Positions 1-10,113 of a DNA stretch of 60,389 nucleotides are shown one piece after another. Position numbers and translations under genes: made by a program. This DNA is from an uncultured Clostridia bacterium (GTDB lineage Bacteria; Bacillota; Clostridia; TANB77; CAG-508), in NCBI GenBank assembly GCA_947632475.1, contig CANRPI010000004.1, positions 1-60,389 of the forward strand, read 5' to 3'. The notes beneath the pieces are model-generated. The model saw only the letters and a list, made by a program, of their open reading frames with translations, was not told the DNA's origin and did no database searches. Each line of letters starts with the position of its first letter. Positions within the stretch are counted from its first letter, which is position 1.

Positions 1-85
1 AAAATTATACTTATAGTGGCAATAGGTTTATAGGTAAAACCTTTATTAAAAACCTAAATATATTATACAAGGAATGATGCAAAAT

Positions 86-748
86 ATGAAAAATAAAAGT
101 GAAAAAAACCAAGAATTAATAAAATTAGAGAACTTTATAGATTATAATAAAGATGTAAAAGAGGAAGAGACAGCTTTTAAAAAGTTAATGTTTGTATATT
201 CATTAGCAATAAGAGAGCTAGAAACCAAAATAGGAATATTAAAAGATGAATTTAAAATCTTTTATAATTATGATTTAATAGATCATATAAACTCAAGAGT
301 AAAAACATCTGATAGTATTATAAATAAAATGAAAAATAAAGGATATGAAATTACATATAGGCAAATGGTAGAAAATATAAATGATATAGCAGGAGTAAGA
401 GTAATATGTCCATTAAAAAAAGACATATTTTCTGTTAGAAACTTAATAAAAAAACTACCAGAAATTAATATTATAAAAGAAAAAGACTATATTACAAATC
501 CAAAACCAAGTGGATATTCAAGTTATCATATGATAACAGAAGTACCAATAAGTCTTTCGCAGAGTTTAATATATGTAAAAGCTGAAATACAAATAAGAAC
601 ACTTGCAATGGACTTTTGGGCAAATTTAGAGCATAAAATGAGTTATAAACCAGAGAAAGATATAGACAAAAAACAACAAAAAGAGTGGAGAAATTGTGCA
701 AAAATGATAGAAAAACTTGACAATAAGATGATATATTTAAATAGTTAA
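86..748 (+). CDS. Small alarmone synthetase (RelA/SpoT-domain GTP pyrophosphokinase)
   Basis: A 220-residue cytoplasmic protein made of a single RelA/SpoT synthetase domain, which transfers pyrophosphate from ATP to GTP/GDP to make (p)ppGpp. Visible motifs are DIAGVRV near residue 103, SGYSSYH near 142 and EIQIRT near 167, followed by FWANLEHKM. There is no HD hydrolase domain and no TGS/ACT tail, so it belongs with the short YjbM/RelQ-type enzymes rather than long Rel. I chose ATG 86 over ATG 74 and 77 because AAGGAATG followed by nine bases and ATG is the same start layout seen at the mscS gene. A terminator follows at once, so it is a single-gene unit or the end of an operon. Confidence 0.85.
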   Translation: MKNKSEKNQELIKLENFIDYNKDVKEEETAFKKLMFVYSLAIRELETKIGILKDEFKIFYNYDLIDHINSRVKTSDSIINKMKNKGYEITYRQMVENINDIAGVRVICPLKKDIFSVRNLIKKLPEINIIKEKDYITNPKPSGYSSYHMITEVPISLSQSLIYVKAEIQIRTLAMDFWANLEHKMSYKPEKDIDKKQQKEWRNCAKMIEKLDNKMIYLNS

Positions 749-752
749 AAAT

Positions 753-777
753 AAAAACGTCGTAAGACGTTTTTTTT
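753..777 (+). terminator. Rho-independent terminator after alarmone synthetase
   Basis: Inverted repeat AAAAACGTC / GACGTTTTT with a GTAA loop, running into a T tract just after the stop codon at 748. Confidence 0.85.
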
Positions 778-888
778 CAATAAATAAAGAAGGATTTATG
801 TAAAATACGTCGAATAATATAATAGTAGGCAAAATTAAGACAAAATTAGTAGAAATAATCTTCAAAATTCAAAGAAAGTGAGGGGAAA

Positions 889-2671
889 ATGCGCTATTCT
901 GATGAAATTATTGATGAAGTAAGACAAACTAATGATATAGTAGATATAATATCACAATATGTACATCTAAAAAGAAGCGGTAGAAACTATTTCGGCTTAT
1001 GCCCATTTCATAGCGAAAAATCACCTTCTTTTTCTGTTTCCCCAGAAAAGCAAATATTTCATTGTTTTGGCTGTGGAGTAGGAGGAAATGTATTTACATT
1101 TTTAACTAAAATAGAAGGAATAAGTTTTGTAGAAGCAGTACAAGAACTAGCAGAAAGGTCAAACATACAGCTACCAACAATACAAAATGATGTAGATACA
1201 GCAAAAGAAGAATTAAAAGCAAAAGTATATAAAATAAACGAATTCACAGCAAATTATTATCATGAAAATTTATACAAGCCAGAATCAAAAATTGCTCAAG
1301 AATATATCAAAAAAAGAAAGTTATCAAATGAAACATTAAAATCATTTCAAATAGGATTTTCAGGAAAATTCGACGAATTATATAAAGCATTGAAGCAACA
1401 AGGATTCCAAGAAAGAGAAATATTAGAATCAGGCTTAGTAAACAAAAACGAAAAAGGACAATACATCGACAGATATAGAAATAGGCTAATGTTTCCAATA
1501 TGTGATGTAAGAGGAAGAGTAATAGCATTTGGAGGAAGAGTATTAGATGACTCAAAGCCCAAATACATAAACTCACCAGAAAATGTAGTATATAGCAAAG
1601 GAAGGCACTTATTTGGTTTAAATGTAGCCAAAAAAGGAGATATAAAAAGATTACTAATAGTAGAAGGATATATGGACGTAATATCATTACATCAAAGAGG
1701 AATAACAAATGTAGTAGCAGCACTTCGGAACAGCAATGACGCAAAATCAGGGGTGGCTATTAAGAAAACACACAGAACAAATAATACTAAGTTTTGACTC
1801 AGACGAAGCAGGTCTAAATGCCAAAATAAGAGCATTAGAAATATTGCAAAACATGGGATGTGATGTAAGAATACTACAAATGGAAGGAGCAAAAGACCCA
1901 GACGAATACATAATAAAATATGGAAATAGCAGATTTCAAGCTTTAGTAGACAAAGCACTATCAGTATTTGAATTCAGAGTAAAAATACTAAAAAACAAAT
2001 TAGACTTACAAAACACAAATGACAGAATAAAATTTTTAAATGAAATCGCAAAAATAATATCAAAAGTAGACAATACAATAGAAAGAGAAATATACACAGA
2101 AAAAATAGCAAATGAATATTCAATCTCAAAAGAAGCAATATATGCAGAAGTAAACAAATTATCAGTTACAAAAAATAAAAGCGAGAAAATATTAGAAAAA
2201 CCAAAGCCTGTAGTAAAACATATAAAGCAAGAATCTAACATATCAGAAGCAATAAAGAAAAGGGAAAACACAATAATAGCAATACTTTTAATAGGAGAGC
2301 TAGAAGTATATCAAATAATAAAGCAAAATATAGGAGAAGAAGAATTTAAAGACGAAACAAACAAAAAAATTATAAAAATATTGTATGAAGAATTTGAAAA
2401 AGGAAATAGTAATATAAACAGCATATTAGACAAATTAAGTGAAGAAGAACAAAATCATATAACAATGATAATGGCAGACGAATATGAAATAGACAAAAAC
2501 AATTTAGAAAAAGCAATTGATGACATAATGCAAGTATATGAAAAAGAAAAACTAAATGAAAGAAAATTTCAAATTTTAGAATTGTTAGAAGGAAATATAG
2601 AAAGTAGCCAAAAGAAAGAATTAGAAAAAGAGCTAAGTGAAATAATTATAAAATTAGCCAAAATTAAATAG
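889..2671 (+). CDS. dnaG: DNA primase DnaG, read through a +1 shift at CGG 1726
   Basis: Primase that makes RNA primers at the replication fork. The N-terminal CHC2 zinc finger shows C38, H41, C59 and C62; the TOPRIM core has VEGYMD near residue 260 and, after the shift, SFDSDEAG. Read plainly from ATG 889 the frame leaves the family at an in-frame CGG (1726-1728) and ends after 302 codons. Skipping C1726 gives AALGTAMTQN, the conserved TOPRIM sequence, and a 593-residue protein, the usual DnaG length. The gene is essential and stands just before rpoD with almost no gap, the classical macromolecular synthesis operon, so a dead gene is unlikely. The alternative is a sequencing insertion, but seven other sites share the same signature. 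Confidence 0.92.
1726..1728 (+). other. +1 frameshift site CGG-A in dnaG
   Basis: Zero-frame codons are GCA CTT CGG AAC. Dropping C1726 gives CTT GGA ACA, Leu-Gly-Thr, the family consensus. The site lies in the TOPRIM core. Confidence 0.85.
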
Positions 2672-2682
2672 GGGTGAAAAAA

Positions 2683-4176
2683 ATGGCGAAAAAAGAAGAA
2701 AATAGTAGCAAAGAAGAAATAGTAGAAAAAGTAAAAAGAAATAAAAAAGAACCAAAAGCAGAAGAAACAAAAAGTAGTAAAAAAGAACCAAAAGCAAAAG
2801 AAACCAAAAGTAGTAAAAAAGAACCAAAAGCAGAAGAAACAAAAAATAGTAAAAAAGAATCAAAAGCAGAAGAAACCAAAAGTAGTAAAAAAGAACCAAA
2901 AGCAGAAGAAACAAAAAATAGTAAAAAAGAATCAAAAGCAGAAGAAACAAAAAATAGTAAAAAAGAATCAAAAGTCGAAGAAACTAAAAAAAGTCCAAAA
3001 GCATTAAAAACAGAAAAAAGTGAAGAAGAAAAAAAAGGTAAAATAGAGCAAGAGCAAAATTTAGAAAATGAAATCAATGAAGAAAATAAAGATGAAGAAG
3101 CAATAAAAAATGAAAAAGTAAATAAAATACTAAAAAAAGCAAAAGAAAATGGAAAAATAACATATGGAGATTTAGCCACAGAATTAAGTGACATCAATCC
3201 AGACCAAATAGACAAAGTATTTGATGCATTTGAGCAAATGGGAGTATCTTTAAATGATGATTTAGAAGAAGAACCAGATATAGAAGACCTAAAAGAAGTA
3301 GAAGATTTAAAACTAGATGAAATAACAGATACAAACTTTGAAGGTGTAAGTGTAGATGACCCAGTAAGAATGTATTTAAGAGAAATAGGAAGAATACCAT
3401 TATTAACATTTGACCAAGAACTAGAATATGCCAAAAGCATATTAAAGGGAGATGAAGAAGCAAAACAAAAATTAGCAGAATCAAATTTAAGATTAGTAGT
3501 AAGCATTGCAAAAAAATATGTAGGTAGAGGAATGTTATTCTTAGACTTAATTCAAGAAGGAAACATGGGACTAATAAAAGCAGTAGAAAAATTTGATTAC
3601 ACAAAAGGATTCAAATTTAGCACATATGCAACTTGGTGGATAAGACAAGCAATAACAAGGGCAATAGCTGACCAAGCAAGAACAATAAGAATACCAGTAC
3701 ACATGGTAGAAACAATAAACAAATTAATAAGAACATCAAGACACTTATTACAACAATTAGGAAGAGAACCAACCCCAGAAGAAATTGCAAAAGAATTAGA
3801 AATACCAGTAGAAAAAGTAATGGAAATCCAAAAAATAGCACAAGACCCTGTATCATTAGAAACACCAATAGGAGAAGAAGATGATAGTCATTTAGGGGAC
3901 TTTATACAAGATGATGACAGCCCAGCACCACAAGACTCAGCAGCATACACAATGTTAAAAGAACAATTAGAAGAAGTAATGAATACATTAACACCAAGAG
4001 AAGCAAAAGTATTAAAACTAAGATTTGGATTAGAAGATGGAAAAGCAAGAACATTAGAAGAAGTTGGTAGAGAATTTGATGTAACACGTGAAAGAATAAG
4101 ACAAATAGAAGCAAAAGCATTAAGAAAACTAAGACATCCATCACGTTCTAAGAAACTAAGAGATTATATGGGATAG
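2683..4176 (+). CDS. rpoD: Housekeeping sigma factor RpoD/SigA with a long repetitive N-terminus
   Basis: Primary RNA polymerase sigma factor, about 497 residues. Region 1.2/2 starts at [11 protein letters not shown]; region 2.4 has [10 protein letters not shown], which contacts the -10 element; region 3 follows; region 4.2 has [14 protein letters not shown], the -35-binding helix-turn-helix. I chose ATG 2683, seven bases after GGGGTG; the GTG at 2674 lies inside that binding site. The first ~110 residues are unusual, with seven near-identical 12-residue Lys/Glu/Ser blocks before a second acidic stretch and a short region 1.1-like segment (near [10 protein letters not shown]). It is co-transcribed with dnaG (12-base gap). 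Confidence 0.95.
   Translation: MAKKEENSSKEEIVEKVKRNKKEPKAEETKSSKKEPKAKETKSSKKEPKAEETKNSKKESKAEETKSSKKEPKAEETKNSKKESKAEETKNSKKESKVEETKKSPKALKTEKSEEEKKGKIEQEQNLENEINEENKDEEAIKNEKVNKILKKAKENGKITYGDLATELSDINPDQIDKVFDAFEQMGVSLNDDLEEEPDIEDLKEVEDLKLDEITDTNFEGVSVDDPVRMYLREIGRIPLLTFDQELEYAKSILKGDEEAKQKLAESNLRLVVSIAKKYVGRGMLFLDLIQEGNMGLIKAVEKFDYTKGFKFSTYATWWIRQAITRAIADQARTIRIPVHMVETINKLIRTSRHLLQQLGREPTPEEIAKELEIPVEKVMEIQKIAQDPVSLETPIGEEDDSHLGDFIQDDDSPAPQDSAAYTMLKEQLEEVMNTLTPREAKVLKLRFGLEDGKARTLEEVGREFDVTRERIRQIEAKALRKLRHPSRSKKLRDYMG
2743..2994 (+). repeat. Seven tandem 36-bp coding repeats inside rpoD
   Basis: The unit encodes [12 protein letters not shown], with variants P/S, E/K and S/N. Seven units of exactly 36 bases run in frame from 2743. 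Neighbouring copies are nearly identical in DNA, so copy number is likely to vary between strains. Confidence 0.9.
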
Positions 4177-4196
4177 TATTTATAGCACACAAAAGA

Positions 4197-4250
4197 AGGT
4201 ATATGTTAAAAAATATAATATGAAATATTTTTTAACTCATTTTATACCTT
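4197..4250. other. Long AT-rich hairpin between rpoD and the MscS gene
   Basis: Two nested pairings: AAGGTATA with TATACCTT, and inside them GTTAAAAAATA with TATTTTTTAAC. No clear T tract follows the outer arm on the + strand. It may act as a weak terminator or an mRNA-processing hairpin ahead of the next ribosome binding site. Confidence 0.45.
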
Positions 4251-4270
4251 AGGAAGGAATGAAATAAGAA

Positions 4271-5335
4271 ATGGAACAAATTTTACAGTTTTTTACTGAT
4301 ATAAACTCAATGCAAATAAAAAATATTATAGTTGCAATATGTATAATAATACTTTTTAGAATTTTTAGCTCAACTATGTCATATATAATTATTAGAATGT
4401 TTAATTTAAAAGAGAAAAATAGTAAAAGAATAAAACAAAGTGCATTTTATAATCCACTAAGAATATTTTTTATAATTTTAGGCATATATTTAGCAATACT
4501 ATTTTTAAAAGGACCATTAAATTTAGCAATAAAAGTAATAGACATAGTAACAAAAATATTTGAAATAGCAACTATTATAGTATTTGCTAGAGGATTAGCA
4601 GAAAGCTTTACACAAAAGTCATCTCTAGTAAAAAGAATTAGAGAGAAAACAGGAAAAAATGAAGATGACTCAATGCTTGTATTTATATTAAAAATTGTAA
4701 GAATATTAATATATGTAATAGGAGTTTTTATAATATTTGCAATACTAAAAATAGACCTAAGTGGGTTAGTTGCAGGATTGGGAATAGGTGGTGTAATAGT
4801 AACACTTGCCGCACAAGATACTGCTAAAAATTTATTTGGTGGAATAGTAATATTTTTAGACAAACCATTTGTAGTAGGAGACTGGATAGAAATGCCACCA
4901 TTTGAAGGAACAGTAGAAGATATAACATTTAGAAGTACAAGAGTTAGAACATTTGAAAATTCACTAGTAAATATACCAAACTCAGTAATATCTAGTTCAT
5001 CAATTATAAACTGGAGTAAAATGGAAAAAAGAAGATATAAAACGAATTTACAGCTACATCAAGATACTCCATTAGAAAAATTAGAAGATTTCAAAATAAA
5101 AGTAGAAGAAATGTTAAGAGAAAAAGATGCCATATATGATGATTCAATAATAGTAAAATTTGATGAAATTAAAGATAGTAATATAAATGTACTAATAAGC
5201 AGCTATACAGATTCAGTAGATTATGTAAGTTATGTAAAAGAAAAAGAAAATATAAACTACAAAATAATGAGAATACTAAAAGAAGAAGGAATAAAACTTG
5301 CATATGACACAAAAACAGTTTATGAAAAAAATTAA
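4271..5335 (+). CDS. MscS-family small-conductance mechanosensitive channel
   Basis: A 354-residue membrane protein with several N-terminal transmembrane helices, then the MscS pore helix and beta domain. The GLGIGGVIVTLAAQDTAKN segment near residue 165 is the Gly/Ala-rich pore helix, and FLDKPFVVGDWIE opens the cytoplasmic beta domain. The family opens under membrane tension during hypo-osmotic shock. Start: AAGGAATG, nine bases, ATG. It stands alone between a hairpin and a strong terminator. Confidence 0.88.
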   Translation: MEQILQFFTDINSMQIKNIIVAICIIILFRIFSSTMSYIIIRMFNLKEKNSKRIKQSAFYNPLRIFFIILGIYLAILFLKGPLNLAIKVIDIVTKIFEIATIIVFARGLAESFTQKSSLVKRIREKTGKNEDDSMLVFILKIVRILIYVIGVFIIFAILKIDLSGLVAGLGIGGVIVTLAAQDTAKNLFGGIVIFLDKPFVVGDWIEMPPFEGTVEDITFRSTRVRTFENSLVNIPNSVISSSSIINWSKMEKRRYKTNLQLHQDTPLEKLEDFKIKVEEMLREKDAIYDDSIIVKFDEIKDSNINVLISSYTDSVDYVSYVKEKENINYKIMRILKEEGIKLAYDTKTVYEKN

Positions 5336-5349
5336 TTTAAAAATATATA

Positions 5350-5384
5350 AAACTGCGACTTAGTGTCTCTAAGTCGCAGTTTTA
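5350..5384 (+). terminator. Rho-independent terminator after the MscS gene
   Basis: Perfect 14-bp stem AAACTGCGACTTAG / CTAAGTCGCAGTTT followed by TTT; it stands out by GC content in this AT-rich DNA. Confidence 0.9.
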
Positions 5385-5484
5385 GCAAGCATATAATTAT
5401 ACATAAATTTCACAAAAAAGACATAATAACAAGTTATAATAATAAAAAATCTAATTACATTTCAGAAAGGAATGGTTATAATAC

Positions 5485-6159
5485 ATGAATAACTGTGTTT
5501 TAATAGTTGATGACGAATCAAGAATGAGAAAATTAATAAAAGACTTTTTAGTAGCAAAAGGATATAGCATATTAGAAGCAGAAGATGGAGAAAAAGCACT
5601 AGAAATTTTTGAAAAAAATGCAAACAAAATAAATATAGTATTACTAGATGTAATGATGCCAAAATTAGATGGATGGTCAGTTTTAAGACAAATAAGGCAA
5701 GAATCAAAAGTACCTGTTATTATGCTAACAGCAAGAGGAGAAGAACAAGACGAATTATTTGGGTTTGAATTAGGAGTAGATGAATATATATCAAAGCCAT
5801 TTAGTCCAAAAATTTTAGTTGCAAGAGTAGAAGCAATATTAAAAAGAACTAATCCAGAAATTAAACAAATAGAAGACTATGGAGGAATACAAATAGACAA
5901 GCAAGGAAGAACAGTTAAAGTTGATGGAAAATTAGTAGAGTTAAGCTTAAGAGAATATGAACTTTTATTATATCTTGTAGAAAATAAAGACATAGCACTA
6001 TCAAGAGATAAAATATTAAACAATGTTTGGAATTACGACTATTATGGGGATTCAAGAACAATTGATAGTCATATAAAAAAAATAAGACATAAATTAGGCA
6101 AAAAAGGAAAATATATAAACACAATAAGAGGAATAGGGTATAAATTTGAAATAAGATAA
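5485..6159 (+). CDS. OmpR/PhoB-type response regulator
   Basis: A 224-residue DNA-binding response regulator. The receiver domain has the acidic pair in VDDESR, the phosphoacceptor Asp in LLDVMMPK and the conserved Lys in SKPFSP. The C-terminal winged helix ends in TIRGIGYKF, typical of the OmpR family. The sensor kinase follows 33 bases downstream, so the two form a two-component operon. The regulon cannot be told from the sequence. Confidence 0.93.
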   Translation: MNNCVLIVDDESRMRKLIKDFLVAKGYSILEAEDGEKALEIFEKNANKINIVLLDVMMPKLDGWSVLRQIRQESKVPVIMLTARGEEQDELFGFELGVDEYISKPFSPKILVARVEAILKRTNPEIKQIEDYGGIQIDKQGRTVKVDGKLVELSLREYELLLYLVENKDIALSRDKILNNVWNYDYYGDSRTIDSHIKKIRHKLGKKGKYINTIRGIGYKFEIR

Positions 6160-6192
6160 TATAAAAATGTAAGAAAGGGACAGAAAACTTAA

Positions 6193-7689
6193 ATGAAAAA
6201 AATAAAAAATGCACTGAAATCTGTTAGAATTAAGTTATTTATGACAATTTCTTCAGTAATATTATTAATAATATTATTTTTGATATTAGTTAATAACTTT
6301 GTGTTTGGAAAATTTTATTTATATAGCAAAACAAAAGCATTAAAATCAGTATATGAAGTAATAAATGAATATTATAAAAGTGAAACAAACCAAAACATAG
6401 ATAATCAGTTAGAAAATTTATCTACACAAAACAATTTTGACATATTAATAATAGATAACCACAATATAAATGTTTACACAACAAATAAAAACTTTTTATC
6501 TACAATTGACCAAATGACTAATAGATTTAGTACAAATAAAGGAGAAACTATAGAAGAAGCAGAAAAATTTACAATAAGGCAAATGCAAGACTCTAGAAGT
6601 GGAATAACATACATAATGTTATCAGCAGTGCTAGACAATGGATATTTATTATACATTAGAATACCAATAAACTCAATTCAGGAAAGTGTAAAAATATCAA
6701 ACAATTTCTTATACTTAATGGCTGGATTTACAATACTAATTTCAGCCGTAATAGTATCATATGTATCTAGAAAATTCACAGATCCAATACTAGAATTAAA
6801 TGCAATAGCAAAAAAAATGGCAAACTTAGACTTCAGTCATAAATACAAAACAAATAATGCTGACGATGAAATAAATAATCTGGGAAAAAGTATAAATGCA
6901 ATGTCAAGCAAACTAGAAAAAACAATAAAACAATTAAGAAGCACAAATATAGAATTAGAAAAAGACATAGAACAAAAATCAAAATTAGATGAAATGAGAA
7001 AAAGCTTTATATCAGATGTATCACATGAATTAAAAACACCAATAGCACTAATTCAAGGATATGCAGAAGGGCTAATAGAAAACGTAAACTCAGACGAAGA
7101 AAGCAGAAACTTTTATGCTCAAGTCATATTAGATGAAACAAATAAAATGGACATATTAGTAAAGCAACTATTAGAGCTAATGAAATTAGAATATGGGAAA
7201 AGGGAGTTTAATGATACAACATTTGACATAATAGAACTTGAAAGAGAAGTATTAAGAAAATCAAAAGTAATGTTAGATGAAAAAAATATAAAAGTAGAAT
7301 TTGACCAAAATCAGAAAATAAACGTTATAGCAGATGACTTTTATATAGAACAGGTTTTAAGCAATTATCTTACAAATGCAATAAAACATGTTAAAGAAAT
7401 TGATGGTAAAAAAACTATTAAAATTGAAAACACAATAAATAAAGAAAAAAATAAAGTTAGAATATCAGTATTTAATACTGGTGAGAACATATCTGAAGAG
7501 CATATTTTAAAAATCTGGGATAGATTTTACAAAGTAGATGAATCACGAAATAGACAAGATGGAGGAACAGGAATTGGACTATCTTTTGTAAAAGCTGTAA
7601 TGAATAATTATGAAAACGACTATGGAGTAATAAACAAAGAAAATGGAGTAGAATTTTATTTTGAATTAAATGCAGACGAAACATTTTAG
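6193..7689 (+). CDS. HisKA sensor histidine kinase, partner of the upstream regulator
   Basis: A 498-residue membrane kinase. It has a transmembrane helix at about 13-35, an extracytoplasmic sensor segment of about 135 residues, a second helix at about 172-194, a HAMP linker, the HisKA motif VSHELKTP carrying the phosphorylated His, and a HATPase domain with an N-box (NYLTNAIKH) and DGGTGIGLSFV. Gene order regulator-kinase and the short gap support a matched pair. The signal is unknown. Confidence 0.93.
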   Translation: MKKIKNALKSVRIKLFMTISSVILLIILFLILVNNFVFGKFYLYSKTKALKSVYEVINEYYKSETNQNIDNQLENLSTQNNFDILIIDNHNINVYTTNKNFLSTIDQMTNRFSTNKGETIEEAEKFTIRQMQDSRSGITYIMLSAVLDNGYLLYIRIPINSIQESVKISNNFLYLMAGFTILISAVIVSYVSRKFTDPILELNAIAKKMANLDFSHKYKTNNADDEINNLGKSINAMSSKLEKTIKQLRSTNIELEKDIEQKSKLDEMRKSFISDVSHELKTPIALIQGYAEGLIENVNSDEESRNFYAQVILDETNKMDILVKQLLELMKLEYGKREFNDTTFDIIELEREVLRKSKVMLDEKNIKVEFDQNQKINVIADDFYIEQVLSNYLTNAIKHVKEIDGKKTIKIENTINKEKNKVRISVFNTGENISEEHILKIWDRFYKVDESRNRQDGGTGIGLSFVKAVMNNYENDYGVINKENGVEFYFELNADETF

Positions 7690-8014
7690 AATTATAAGTA
7701 ATCAATAGTTACTAGTTAAATTAGAAATAAAGTATTCCTTAATATAATGAACTTATTTAAAGAGTACTTTATTTCCATGTTTAACTAAATGAAGTAAAAA
7801 AAATCTATAAGAAAATTCAAAAAAACACTTTACAAATGGAAAAAAATGTATTATTATATATACAGTTAACTTAATTAAATCAAAATTTTTTCGAAAAAAT
7901 TTATTTCAAATCTATATTTTCAAATTAAAAATTAAGATAAAAATTAAATCCTAATATTTCAATTAAGAAAGTAGATTAATTAAAAAAAGAAAGGAGAAAA
8001 TAAGTTATTTTATT
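7690..8014. other. Intergenic region upstream of the sortase gene
   Basis: About 325 bases without a gene. At 7721-7772 a loose inverted repeat (AAATAAAGTA / TACTTTATTT, long loop) may end the kinase transcript. The rest is extremely AT-rich and carries one promoter candidate, listed separately. Confidence 0.5.
7829..7857 (+). promoter_or_regulatory. Sigma-A promoter for the sortase operon
   Basis: TTTACA at 7829-7834, a 17-base spacer, TATTAT at 7852-7857. This leaves a leader of about 150 bases. Confidence 0.5.
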
Positions 8015-8695
8015 ATGTTTAAATATACATCCACATATATAAACATAATGAGTTTTTGTATCTCAATAGTAGTTTTTGTTCTAATAACAACAATCCAAGC
8101 AAATTACAAGAAAAATGATTATAGCGCAGTTTTGAGAACATCATTTGATGTAAATAATAATTTAGATATCTCAAATGATAATATAACTGAAAATAACATA
8201 GAAGATAATTTAAATGAAATAGAAACAGCAAATGGCAATTTACAAGAAAAAGAAGAAAGCATTATTGAGGATACAGAAAATGCAACTAAAGAAATACAAA
8301 AAGTCACAAAAGATACAAATTGGTATTTAGAAATTCCATGTATCAATTTAAAAGCTGAAATAGCAGAAGGTACTACAAAGCAAATAATGAGTAAATATAT
8401 AGGACACTTTGAAGAAACTAGCAAAACTAGTGGAAATGTAGGACTTGCTGCGCATAATAGAGGATATGAAAATAATTATTTTGAAAATTTAAAATACTTA
8501 AAAGAAGGTGATGAAATAATATATAAATGTAATGAGTTTTATAAAAAATACATAGTAGAAAGTCATACAATAATAAAAGACACTGATTGGAGTAATTTAG
8601 AAAACAATGTAGAAAAAGACACAATAACTCTAATAACATGTGTAGAAAACCAGCCAGAATACAGGAGATGTATTCAAGGAATAGAAGAAAATTAG
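8015..8695 (+). CDS. Sortase, probably class D-like
   Basis: A 226-residue extracytoplasmic transpeptidase with an N-terminal signal-anchor helix (residues ~8-28), an acidic linker and a sortase fold. Catalytic residues are visible: His in LAAHNRG, Cys in TLITCVEN and Arg in EYRRC. Sortases cut LPxTG signals and join proteins to the wall or to each other. The next gene encodes a secreted protein ending in LPVTGM, its likely substrate. ATG 8015 lies about 20 bases from AAAGGAG, further than usual, so the start is uncertain. Confidence 0.85.
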   Translation: MFKYTSTYINIMSFCISIVVFVLITTIQANYKKNDYSAVLRTSFDVNNNLDISNDNITENNIEDNLNEIETANGNLQEKEESIIEDTENATKEIQKVTKDTNWYLEIPCINLKAEIAEGTTKQIMSKYIGHFEETSKTSGNVGLAAHNRGYENNYFENLKYLKEGDEIIYKCNEFYKKYIVESHTIIKDTDWSNLENNVEKDTITLITCVENQPEYRRCIQGIEEN

Positions 8696-8727
8696 TAAGA
8701 AAATAACTTAGAAAGGATTGTGAAAAT

Positions 8728-10020
8728 ATGACAAAAACAATTGATATAAACAATAAAAAATCAAAAGTAAAAATTATAGCAGTAACAATGTTAATGATTA
8801 TAGCATCTTTAAACTTTATAAATTCAGTATATGCATATAATATGACTTCTGCAAATTTATATAATGCAGGTGAATGTGGTGATTTATTAACATATAAAGG
8901 TACAGTTGTAAAAACAACTTATATAGAATTTATAGACAACGGCAGATATTTTCCAGCATATTGTTTAGACAAAACTAAGCCAGGGGTAGAAACTCAGCAA
9001 TATTCTGTAAATGTTTCGCAAGCAATTACAGATGTAGGTTTGTGGAAAATAATAATAAATGGGCATCCATATAAATCTTTAGAAGAATTGCAAGTAGCAA
9101 ATGTATATGAAGCATTTGCAGCAACAAAACATGCAATATATTGTTATATACATGGAAACAACCCAAATGATTATGGAGCAATAGGAGAAGCTGGGCAAAG
9201 AACTTTAAATGCAATGTATAGAATTATACAAAATGCTAACAATTCTAATGAAACACAAATTTCAAGCACCATAAACATAGAAGAAGTAACAAATAATTGG
9301 GAGCAAGATAATCAATCAAAAAATTATGTTTCAAAAACCTATAAAGTAAATGCCAGAGCAAATATACAAAATTATAAAATAACGCTATCAAGACCAAATG
9401 GAAGAGATATAGGTGGAGTAAAACTTACAGATTTAAACAATAACGAAAAGCAAGAATTTGCGCCTAATGAACAATTTAAAATATTAATACCAATAAAAAA
9501 TATGACAGATAATGGGGAGTTAAATATAAAAGTTGATGCACAAATAGAAACAAAGCCAGTATTATATGGAACTGCACCAGATAGTAGCTATCAAGATTAT
9601 GCCCTTGCAACATTTACTTATGAAGATGGAACAGGTAGCATTAATGCGAGGTATAACAAAAACGAAACAAAAATAATAATAATAAAACAAGACTCAGAAA
9701 CTAAGGAAAGATTAGAAGGCGTTGAGTTTGAATTATTAGATGAAAATAAAAAAGTAGTATATGCGAACCTAAAAACAGATAAAGAAGGAAAAATAGTTGT
9801 AGAAAATTTAGTACCAGGAAAGTATTATTTAAAAGAAACTAATACATTAAATGATTATGACATGTATAGAGATTTAATATCATTAAATGTTAGTTTAAAT
9901 GAAAGATTTACAGTTACAATAAACAATAATAAAAAAGATATACCAAAAATAGAAGTAACAGAAAATGAACTAACAACTTCAAATAAAGAAATAAAAAAAT
10001 TGCCAGTTACAGGCATGTAA
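8728..10020 (+). CDS. Secreted thioester-domain/Cna_B-like surface protein with a tail-less LPVTG
   Basis: A 430-residue protein with a signal peptide (hydrophobic residues ~15-36 ending VYA). A domain with PAYCLD and ATKHAIYCY resembles thioester adhesin domains, where a Cys and a Gln cross-link. A prealbumin-like Cna_B/SpaA repeat lies at about 310-400 (GVEFELLDEN, GKYYLKET). The protein stops at LPVTGM: the sortase motif is there but the hydrophobic helix and positive tail that normally follow are missing, and no nearby frame supplies them. It lies 32 bases after the sortase gene. The position where thioester domains usually have Gln appears to be His (KHAIY). Confidence 0.75.
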   Translation: MTKTIDINNKKSKVKIIAVTMLMIIASLNFINSVYAYNMTSANLYNAGECGDLLTYKGTVVKTTYIEFIDNGRYFPAYCLDKTKPGVETQQYSVNVSQAITDVGLWKIIINGHPYKSLEELQVANVYEAFAATKHAIYCYIHGNNPNDYGAIGEAGQRTLNAMYRIIQNANNSNETQISSTINIEEVTNNWEQDNQSKNYVSKTYKVNARANIQNYKITLSRPNGRDIGGVKLTDLNNNEKQEFAPNEQFKILIPIKNMTDNGELNIKVDAQIETKPVLYGTAPDSSYQDYALATFTYEDGTGSINARYNKNETKIIIIKQDSETKERLEGVEFELLDENKKVVYANLKTDKEGKIVVENLVPGKYYLKETNTLNDYDMYRDLISLNVSLNERFTVTINNNKKDIPKIEVTENELTTSNKEIKKLPVTGM

Positions 10021-10050
10021 AATAAAGTATTAATAAAAATAACTCATTAC

Positions 10051-10086
10051 AAAAATCTAGTTTAATAAAAATTAAGCTAGATTTTT
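10051..10086 (+). terminator. Terminator after the surface protein gene
   Basis: AAAAATCTAG / CTAGATTTTT with additional inner pairing of TTTAAT and ATTAAG around an AAAA loop. Confidence 0.75.
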
Positions 10087-10113
10087 AAATTTACAATAAA
10101 TTAAAAATATTTA

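Noticed and set aside
1736..2671. A second gene starting at ATG 1736 after a short dnaG
   Set aside because: The frame is the C-terminal half of the same primase; it has no binding site and begins inside the TOPRIM motif.
2654..3506. Long minus-strand reading frames opposite rpoD and other genes
   Set aside because: They mirror the AAA/GAA-rich codons of the real genes (Phe/Leu/Ser-rich translations) and have no ribosome binding sites.
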